Positions 53,779-64,000 of a stretch of DNA of 64,000 nt are shown here, piece by piece. The stretch lies in assembly GCA_030068145.1 (NCBI GenBank), contig JAPJBO010000835.1:37000-100999 (forward strand). Direction: 5' to 3'. Each line of letters starts with the position of its first letter. The stretch's first letter is position 1. Made by a program: the position numbers and the translations under genes. The DNA is from Diplonema papillatum. Its lineage: Eukaryota > Euglenozoa > Diplonemea > Diplonemida > Diplonemidae. The notes under the pieces were generated by a model. It worked only from the letters and a program-made list of their open reading frames with translations, was not told the DNA's origin and ran no database searches.

Positions 53779-56700
53779 GATGTGCACGAGTGTGCACGAG
53801 TGTGCACGAGTGGCACACACACGAGTGTGCACGAGTGTGCACGAGTGTCACACACACGAGTGTGCACGAGTGTCACACACACGAGTGTGCACGAGTGTGC
53901 ACGAGTGTCACACACACGAGTGTGCACGAGTGTCACACACACGAGTGTGCACGAGTGTGCACGAGTGTCACACACACGAGTGTGCACGAGTGTGCACGAG
54001 TGTCACACACACGAGTGTGCACGAGTGTCACACACACGAGTGTGCACGAGTGTCACACACGAGTGTGCACGAGTGAGTGTGCACGAGTGTGCACGAGTGT
54101 CACACACACGAGTGTGCACGAGTGTGCACGCATGTGCACGAGTGTCACACACACGAGTGTCACACACACGAGTGTGCACGAGTGTCACACACACGAGTGT
54201 CACACACACGAGTGTGCACGAGTGTGCACGAGTGCCACACACACGAGTGTCACACACACGAGTGTGCACGAGTGTCACACACACGAGTGTCACACACACG
54301 AGTGTGCACGAGTGTCACACACACGAGTGTCACACACACGAGTGTGCACGAGTGTGCACGAGTGCCACACACACGAGTGTCACACACACGAGTGTGCACG
54401 AGTGTCACACACACGAGTGTGCACGAGTGTGCACGAGTGTGCACGAGTGTGCACGAGTGTGCACGAGTGTGCACGAGTGTGCACGAGTGTCACACACACG
54501 AGTGTGCACGAGTGTGCACGAGTGTCACACACACGAGTGTGCACGAGTGTCACACACACGAGTGTGCACGAGTGTCACACACACGAGTGTGCACGAGTGT
54601 CACACACACGAGTGTGCACGAGTGTCACACACACGAGTGTGCACGAGTGTGCACGAGTGTGCACGAGTGTGCACGAGTGTGCACGAGTGTGCACGAGTGT
54701 GCACGAGTGTGCACGAGTGTCACACACACGAGTGTGCACGAGTGTGCACGAGTGTCACACACACGAGTGTGCACGAGTGTCACACACACGAGTGTGCACG
54801 AGTGTGCACGAGTGTCACACACACGAGTGTGCACGAGTGTCACACACACGAGTGTGCACGAGTGTGCACGAGTGTCACACACACGAGTGTGCACGAGTGT
54901 GCACGAGTGTCACACACACGAGTGTGCACGAGTGTGCACGAGTGTCACACACACGAGGGTGCACGAGTGTGCACGAGTGTGCACGAGTGTGCACGAGTGT
55001 CACACACACGAGTGTGCACGAGTGTGCACGAGTGTCACACACACGAGTGTGCACGAGTGTCACACACACCAGTGTGCAGGAGTGTGCACGAGTGTGCACG
55101 AGTGTGAACGAGTGTGCACGAGTGGCACACACACGAGTGTGCACGAGTGTGCACGAGTGTCACACACACGAGTGTGCACGAGTGTGCACGAGTGTCACAC
55201 ACACGAGTGTGCACGAGTGTCACACACACGAGTGTGCACGAGTGTGCACGAGTGTCACACACACGAGTGTGCACGAATGTCACACATACGAGTGTGCACG
55301 AGTGTCACACACACGAGTGTCACACACACGAGTGTGCACGAGTGTGCACGAGTGTGCACGAGTGTGCACGAGTGTGCACGAGTGTGCACGAGTGTCACAC
55401 ACACGAGTGTGCACGAGTGTCACACACACGAGTGTGCACGAGTGTGCACGAGTGTCACACACACGAGTGTGCACGAGTGTCACACACGAGTGTGCACGAG
55501 TGAGTGTGCACGAGTGTGCACGAGTGTCACACACACGAGTGTGCACGAGTGTGCACGCATGTGCACGAGTGTCACACACACGAGTGTCACACACACGAGT
55601 GTGCACGAGTGTCACACACACGAGTGTCACACACACGAGTGTGCACGAGTGTGCACGAGTGCCACACACACGAGTGTCACACACACGAGTGTGCACGAGT
55701 GTCACACACACGAGTGTGCACGAGTGTGCACGAGTGTCACACACACGAGTGTGCACGAGTGTCACACACACGAGTGTGCACGAGTGTGCACGAGTGTCAC
55801 ACACACGAGTGTGCACGAATGTCACACATACGAGTGTGCACGAGTGTCACACACACGAGTGTCACACACACGAGTGTGCACGAGTGTGCACGAGTGTGCA
55901 CGAGTGTGCACGAGTGTGCACGAGTGTCACACACACGAGTGTGCACGAGTGTCACACACACGAGTGTGCACGAGTGTGCACGAGTGTCACACACACGAGT
56001 GTGCACGAGTGTCACACACGAGTGTGCACGAGTGAGTGTGCACGAGTGTGCACGAGTGTCACACACACGAGTGTGCACGAGTGTGCACGCATGTGCACGA
56101 GTGTCACACACACGAGTGTCACACACACGAGTGTGCACGAGTGTCACACACACGAGTGTCACACACACGAGTGTGCACGAGTGTCACACACACGAGTGTC
56201 ACACACACGAGTGTGCACGAGTGTGCACGAGTGTCACACACACGAGTGTCACACACACGAGTGTGCACGAGTGTCACACACACGAGTGTCACACACACGA
56301 GTGTGCACGAGTGTCACACACACGAGTGTCACACACACGAGTGTGCACGAGTGTCACACACACGAGTGTCACACACACGAGTGTGCACGAGTGTGCACGA
56401 GTGCCACACACACGAGTGTCACACACACGAGTGTGCACGAGTGTCACACACACGAGTGTGCACGAGTGTGCACGAGTGTGCACGAGTGTGCACGAGTGTG
56501 CACGAGTGTGCACGAGTGTCACACACACGAGTGTGCACGAGTGTGCACGAGTGTCACACACACGAGTGTGCACGAGTGTCACACACACGAGTGTGCACGA
56601 GTGTCACACACACGAGTGTGCACGAGTGTGCACGAGTGTGCACGAGTGTGCACGAGTGTGCACGAGTGTGCACGAGTGGCACACACACGAGTGTGCACGA

Positions 56701-59700
56701 GTGTGCACGAGTGTCACACACACGAGTGTGCACGAGTGTGCACGCATGTGCACGAGTGTCACACACACGAGTGTCACACACACGAGTGTGCACGAGTGTC
56801 ACACACACGAGTGTCACACACACGAGTGTGCACGAGTGTGCACGAGTGCCACACACACGAGTGTCACACACACGAGTGTGCACGAGTGTCACACACACGA
56901 GTGTCACACACACGAGTGTGCACGAGTGTGCACGAGTGCCACACACACGAGTGTCACACACACGAGTGTGCACGAGTGTCACACACACGAGTGTGCACGA
57001 GTGTGCACGAGTGTGCACGAGTGTGCACGAGTGTGCACGAGTGTGCACGAGTGTCACACACACGAGTGTGCACGAGTGTGCACGAGTGTCACACACACGA
57101 GTGTGCACGAGTGTCACACACACGAGTGTGCACGAGTGTCACACACACGAGTGTGCACGAGTGTGCACGAGTGTGCACGAGTGTGCACGAGTGTGCACGA
57201 GTGTCACACACACGAGTGTGCACGAGTGTGCACGAGTGTCACACACACGAGTGTGCACGAGTGTCACACACACGAGTGTGCACGAGTGTGCACGAGTGTC
57301 ACACACACGAGTGTGCACGAGTGTCACACACACGAGTGTCACACACACGAGTGTGCACGAGTGTCACACACACGAGTGTCACACACACGAGTGTGCACGA
57401 GTGTGCACGAGTGCCACACACACGAGTGTCACACACACGAGTGTGCACGAGTGTCACACACACGAGTGTGCACGAGTGTGCACGAGTGTGCACGAGTGTG
57501 CACGAGTGTGCACGAGTGTGCACGAGTGTGCACGAGTGTCACACACACGAGTGTGCACGAGTGTGCACGAGTGTCACACACACGAGTGTGCACGAGTGTC
57601 ACACACACGAGTGTGCACGAGTGTCACACACACGAGTGTGCACGAGTGTCACACACACGAGTGTGCACGAGTGTCACACACACGAGTGTGCACGAGTGTG
57701 CACGAGTGTGCACGAGTGTGCACGAGTGTGCACGAGTGTCACACACACGAGTGTGCACGAGTGTGCACGAGTGTCACACACACGAGTGTGCACGAGTGTC
57801 ACACACACGAGTGTGCACGAGTGTGCACGAGTGTCACACACACGAGTGTGCACGAGTGTCACACACACGAGTGTGCACGAGTGTGCACGAGTGTCACACA
57901 CACGAGTGTGCACGAGTGTGCACGAGTGTCACACACACGAGTGTGCACGAGTGTGCACGAGTGTCACACACACGAGTGTGCACGAGTGTGCACGAGTGTG
58001 CACGAGTGTGCACGAGTGTCACACACACGAGTGTGCACGAGTGTGCACGAGTGTCACACACACGAGTGTGCACGAGTGTCACACACACCAGTGTGCAGGA
58101 GTGTGCACGAGTGTGCACGAGTGTGAACGAGTGTGCACGAGTGGCACACACACGAGTGTGCACGAGTGTGCACGAGTGTCACACACACGAGTGTGCACGA
58201 GTGTGCACGAGTGTCACACACACGAGTGTGCACGAGTGTCACACACACGAGTGTGCACGAGTGTGCACGAGTGTCACACACACGAGTGTGCACGAATGTC
58301 ACACATACGAGTGTGCACGAGTGTCACACACACGAGTGTCACACACACGAGTGTGCACGAGTGTGCACGAGTGTGCACGAGTGTGCACGAGTGTGCACGA
58401 GTGTGCACGAGTGTCACACACACGAGTGTGCACGAGTGTCACACACACGAGTGTGCACGAGTGTGCACGAGTGTCACACACACGAGTGTGCACGAGTGTC
58501 ACACACGAGTGTGCACGAGTGAGTGTGCACGAGTGTGCACGAGTGTCACACACACGAGTGTGCACGAGTGTGCACGCATGTGCACGAGTGTCACACACAC
58601 GAGTGTCACACACACGAGTGTGCACGAGTGTCACACACACGAGTGTCACACACACGAGTGTGCACGAGTGTGCACGAGTGCCACACACACGAGTGTCACA
58701 CACACGAGTGTGCACGAGTGTCACACACACGAGTGTGCACGAGTGTGCACGAGTGTCACACACACGAGTGTGCACGAGTGTCACACACACGAGTGTGCAC
58801 GAGTGTGCACGAGTGTCACACACACGAGTGTGCACGAATGTCACACATACGAGTGTGCACGAGTGTCACACACACGAGTGTCACACACACGAGTGTGCAC
58901 GAGTGTGCACGAGTGTGCACGAGTGTGCACGAGTGTGCACGAGTGTCACACACACGAGTGTGCACGAGTGTCACACACACGAGTGTGCACGAGTGTGCAC
59001 GAGTGTCACACACACGAGTGTGCACGAGTGTCACACACGAGTGTGCACGAGTGAGTGTGCACGAGTGTGCACGAGTGTCACACACACGAGTGTGCACGAG
59101 TGTGCACGCATGTGCACGAGTGTCACACACACGAGTGTCACACACACGAGTGTGCACGAGTGTCACACACACGAGTGTCACACACACGAGTGTGCACGAG
59201 TGTGCACGAGTGCCACACACACGAGTGTCACACACACGAGTGACGTGTCACACACACGAGTGTCACACACACGAGTGTGCACGAGTGTCACACACACGAG
59301 TGTCACACACACGAGTGTGCACGAGTGTGCACGAGTGCCACACACACGAGTGTCACACACACGAGTGTGCACGAGTGTCACACACACGAGTGTGCACGAG
59401 TGTGCACGAGTGTGCACGAGTGTGCACGAGTGTGCACGAGTGTCACACACACGAGTGTGCACGAGTGTGCACGAGTGTCACACACACGAGTGTGCACGAG
59501 TGTCACACACACGAGTGTGCACGAGTGTCACACACACGAGTGTGCACGAGTGTGCACGAGTGTGCACGAGTGTGCACGAGTGTGCACGAGTGTGCACGAG
59601 TGTCACACACACGAGTGTGCACGAGTGTGCACGAGTGTCACACACACGAGTGTGCACGAGTGTCACACACACGAGTGTGCACGAGTGTGCACGAGTGTCA

Positions 59701-62700
59701 CACACACGAGTGTGCACGAGTGTCACACACACGAGTGTGCACGAGTGTGCACGAGTGTCACACACACGAGTGTGCACGAGTGTGCACGAGTGTCACACAC
59801 ACGAGTGTGCACGAGTGTGCACGAGTGTGCACGAGTGTGCACGAGTGTGCACGAGTGTCACACACACGAGTGTGCACGAGTGTCACACACACGAGTGTGC
59901 ACGAGTGTCACACACACGAGTGTGCACGAGTGTCACACACACGAGTGTGCACGAGTGTGCACGAGTGTGCACGAGTGTGCACGAGTGTGCACGAGTGTCA
60001 CACACACGAGTGTGCACGAGTGTGCACGAGTGTCACACACACGAGTGTGCACGAGTGTCACACACACGAGTGTGCACGAGTGTGCACGAGTGTCACACAC
60101 ACGAGTGTGCACGAGTGTCACACACACGAGTGTGCACGAGTGTGCACGAGTGTCACACACACGAGTGTGCACGAGTGTGCACGAGTGTCACACACACGAG
60201 TGTGCACGAGTGTGCACGAGTGTCACACACACGAGTGTGCACGAGTGTGCACGAGTGTGCACGAGTGTGCACGAGTGTCACACACACGAGTGTGCACGAG
60301 TGTGCACGAGTGTCACACACACGAGTGTGCACGAGTGTCACACACACCAGTGTGCACGAGTGTGCACGAGTGTGCACGAGTGTGCACGAGTGTGCACGAG
60401 TGGCACACACACGAGTGAGCACGAGTGTGCACGAGTGTCACACACACGAGTGTGCACGAGTGTGCACGAGTGTCACACACACGAGTGTGCACGAGTGTCA
60501 CACACACGAGTGTGCACGAGTGTGCACGAGTGTCACACACACGAGTGTGCACGAATGTCACACATACGAGTGTGCACGAGTGTCACACACACGAGTGTCA
60601 CACACACGAGTGTGCACGAGTGTGCACGAGTGTGCACGAGTGTGCACGAGTGTGCACGAGTGTGCACGAGTGTGCACGAGTGTCACACACACGAGTGTGC
60701 ACGAGTGTCACACACACGAGTGTGCACGAGTGTCACACACACGAGTGTGCACGAGTGTGCACGAGTGTCACACACACGAGTGTGCACGAGTGTCACACAC
60801 GAGTGTGCACGAGTGAGTGTGCACGAGTGTGCACGAGTGTCACACACACGAGTGTGCACGAGTGTGCACGCATGTGCACGAGTGTCACACACACGAGTGT
60901 CACACACACGAGTGTGCACGAGTGTCACACACACGAGTGTCACACACACGAGTGTGCACGAGTGTGCACGAGTGCCACACACACGAGTGTCACACACACG
61001 AGTGTGCACGAGTGTCACACACACGAGTGTGCACGAGTGTGCACGAGTGTCACACACACGAGTGTGCACGAGTGTCACACACACGAGTGTGCACGAGTGT
61101 GCACGAGTGTCACACACACGAGTGTGCACGAATGTCACACATACGAGTGTGCACGAGTGTCACACACACGAGTGTCACACACACGAGTGTGCACGAGTGT
61201 GCACGAGTGTGCACGAGTGTGCACGAGTGTGCACGAGTGTCACACACACGAGTGTGCACGAGTGTCACACACACGAGTGTGCACGAGTGTGCACGAGTGT
61301 CACACACACGAGTGTGCACGAGTGTCACACACGAGTGTGCACGAGTGAGTGTGCACGAGTGTGCACGAGTGTCACACACACGAGTGTGCACGAGTGTGCA
61401 CGCATGTGCACGAGTGTCACACACACGAGTGTCACACACACGAGTGTGCACGAGTGTCACACACACGAGTGTCACACACACGAGTGTGCACGAGTGTGCA
61501 CGAGTGCCACACACACGAGTGTCACACACACGAGTGTGCACGAGTGTCACACACACGAGTGTCACACACACGAGTGTGCACGAGTGTCACACACACGAGT
61601 GTCACACACACGAGTGTGCACGAGTGTGCACGAGTGTGCACGAGTGTCACACACACGAGTGTGCACGAGTGTGCACGAGTGTCACACACACGAGTGTGCA
61701 CGAGTGTCACACACACCAGTGTGCAGGAGTGTGCACGAGTGTGCACGAGTGTGAACGAGTGTGCACGAGTGGCACACACACGAGTGAGCACGAGTGTGAC
61801 CGAGTGTCACACACACGAGTGTGCACGAGTGTGCACGAGTGTCACACACACGAGTGTGCACGAGTGTCACACACACGAGTGTGCACGAGTGTGCACGAGT
61901 GTCACACACACGAGTGTGCACGAGTGTCACACATACGAGTGTGCACGAGTGTCACACACACGAGTGTCACACACACGAGTGTGCACGAGTGTGCACGAGT
62001 GTGCACGAGTGTGCACGAGTGTGCACGAGTGTGCACGAGTGTGCACGAGTGTCACACACACGAGTGTGCACGAGTGTCACACACACGAGTGTGCACGAGT
62101 GTGCACGAGTGTCACACACACGAGTGTGCACGAGTGTCACACACACGAGTGTGCACGAGTGTCACACACACGAGTGTGCACGAGTGTCACACACACGAGT
62201 GTGCACGAGTGTGCACGAGTGTCACACACACGAGTGTGCACGAATGTCACACACACGAGTGTGCACGAGTGTCACACACACGAGTGTCACACACACGAGT
62301 GTGCACGAGTGTGCACGAGTGTGCACGAGTGTGCACGAGTGTCACACACACGAGTGTGCACGAGTGTCACACACACGAGTGTGCACGAGTGTCACACACG
62401 AGTGTGCACGAGTGAGTGTGCACGAGTGTGCACGAGTGTCACACACACGAGTGTGCACGAGTGTCACACACGAGTGTGCACGAGTGAGTGTGCACGAGTG
62501 TGCACGAGTGTCACACACACGAGTGTGCACGAGTGTGCACGCATGTGCACGAGTGTCACACACACGAGTGTCACACACACGAGTGTGCACGAGTGTCACA
62601 CACACGAGTGTCACACACACGAGTGTGCACGAGTGTGCACGAGTGCCACACACACGAGTGTCACACACACGAGTGTGCACGAGTGTCACACACACGAGTG

Positions 62701-64000
62701 TGCACGAGTGTGCACGAGTGTGCACGAGTGTGCACGAGTGTCACACACACGAGTGTGCACGAGTGTGCACGAGTGTCACACACACGAGTGTCACGACACA
62801 CGAGTGTGCACGAGTGTGCACGAGTGTCACACACACGAGTGTGCACGAGTGTCACACACACGAGTGTGCACGAGTGTGCACGAGTGTCACACACACGAGT
62901 GTGCACGAGTGTGCACGAGTGTCACACACACGAGTGTGCACGAGTGTGCACGAGTGTGCACGAGTGTGCACGAGTGTCACACACACGAGTGTGCACGAGT
63001 GTGCACGAGTGTCACACACACGAGTGTGCACGAGTGTCACACACACGAGTGTGCACGAGTGTCACACACACCAGTGTGCACGAGTGTGCACGAGTGTGCA
63101 CGAGTGTGCACGAGTGTGCACGAGTGTGCACGAGTGGCACACACACGAGTGTGCACGAGTGTGCACGAGTGTCACACACACGAGTGTGCACGAGTGTGCA
63201 CGAGTGTCACACACACGAGTGTGCACGAGTGTCACACACACGAGTGTGCACGAGTGTGCACGAGTGTGCACGAGTGTCACACACACGAGTGTGCACGAGT
63301 GTGCACGAGTGTGCACGAGTGTCACACACACGAGTGTGCACGAGTGTGCACGAGTGTCACACACACGAGTGTGCACGAGTGTCACACACACCAGTGTGCA
63401 GGAGTGTGCACGAGTGTGCACGAGTGTGCACGAGTGTGCACGAGTGTGCACGAGTGTGAACGAGTGTGCACGAGTGGCACACACACGAGTGTGCACGAGT
63501 GTGCACGAGTGTCACACACACGAGTGTGCACGAGTGTGCACGAGTGTCACACACACGAGTGTGCACGAGTGTCACACACACGAGTGTGCACGAGTGTCAC
63601 ACACACGAGTGTGCACGAGTGTCACACACACGAGTGTGCACGAGTGTGCACGAGTGTGCACGAGTGTCACACACACGAGTGTGCACGAGTGTGCACGAGT
63701 GTCACACACACGAGTGTGCACGAGTGTGCACGAGTGTCACACACACGAGTGTGCACGAGTGTCACACACACGAGTGTGCACGAGTGTCACACACACGAGT
63801 GTGCACGAGTGTGCACGAGTGTGCACGAGTGTCACACACACGAGTGTGCACGAGTGTGCACGAGTGTCACACACACGAGTGTGCACGAGTGTGCACGAGT
63901 GTGCACGAGTGTCACACACACGAGTGTGCACGAGTGTGCACGAGTGTCACACACACGAGTGTGCACGAGTGTCACACACACGAGTGTGCACGAGTGTCAC
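53779..64000. repeat. Giant two-word satellite, continues past the window end
   Basis: At least 10.2 kb built almost entirely from two words that share the end CACGAGT: a 10-mer GTGCACGAGT and a 15-mer GTCACACACACGAGT. Rare variant words mark a higher order. CACGAATGTCACACATACGA occurs near 55272, 55814, 58291, 58833, 60550 and 61127. The CACACCAGTGTGCAGG variant occurs near 55066, 58085, 61713 and 63388. Spacings of 542 bp and about 3019 bp recur. Plus-strand frames up to 1770 codons are open only because both words lack stops; they end at the rare GAGTGAGTG junctions. Confidence 0.95.

Noticed and set aside
53790-62415. Plus-strand open frames up to 1770 codons with HECARVCTS-type repeats
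   Set aside because: They lie wholly in the two-word satellite. Both words lack stop codons, the 10-bp word shifts frame so several frames are open, and there is no flanking coding sequence.
53779-64000. Telomeric repeat
   Set aside because: The words are not TTAGGG-like and include no G-rich telomere motif. A subtelomeric position remains possible but is not shown.

Overview
This is a eukaryotic nuclear window, rich in repeats and poor in genes. Almost everything that can be read as host protein is on the minus strand. Two related glycoside hydrolase family 31 (GH31) genes are split by spliceosomal GT-AG introns. The intron positions and phases are the same in both copies, but intron sizes differ. 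The two other clear genes are near-identical copies of a secreted, cysteine-rich, phospholipase-A2-like protein with no intron in the coding region.

The best clue to the organism is a tyrosine-recombinase (YR) retroelement at 47361-50091. It has split direct repeats in the order A1-ORFs-B1-A2-B2, and its recombinase lies before its reverse transcriptase/RNase H. That order is described for VIPER elements of kinetoplastids. Together with real cis-introns and a bulky repeat content, it makes a euglenozoan, perhaps a diplonemid, the best guess. This is inference; no species-specific marker such as a spliced leader was recognised.

Layout. 1-6.3 kb: dispersed repeats, an antisense LSU rRNA fragment, a threefold ~380-bp tandem repeat, two minisatellites and a tRNA-like sequence. 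6.3-14.5 kb: GH31 gene A (minus), introns holding duplicated splice-acceptor segments, a small inverted-repeat element and two LSU rRNA fragments. 14.6-17.2 kb: a 24-bp minisatellite beginning just upstream of gene A. 17.2-32 kb: dispersed repeats and a large direct duplication, each half carrying one phospholipase-A2-like gene; between the halves lies a 63-bp minisatellite that may be coding. 32-40.9 kb: a LINE-type remnant, a terminal-inverted-repeat element and short repeats. 40.9-52.6 kb: GH31 gene B (minus), whose intron 2 carries three CA-dinucleotide tracts and the YR retroelement, and whose intron 3 carries a coding-like tandem repeat and a long foldback. 53.8-64 kb: one satellite built from a 10-bp and a 15-bp word, with ~3.02-kb higher-order periodicity, running off the window end.

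GH31 is a family of secreted or lysosomal alpha-glycosidases. Both copies begin with a signal peptide and keep the nucleophile and acid/base aspartates, so both look functional. They share tracts of near-identity inside otherwise diverged exons, the pattern expected from gene conversion. Very long open frames over the satellites arise only because the repeat units lack stop codons; they are not annotated as genes.
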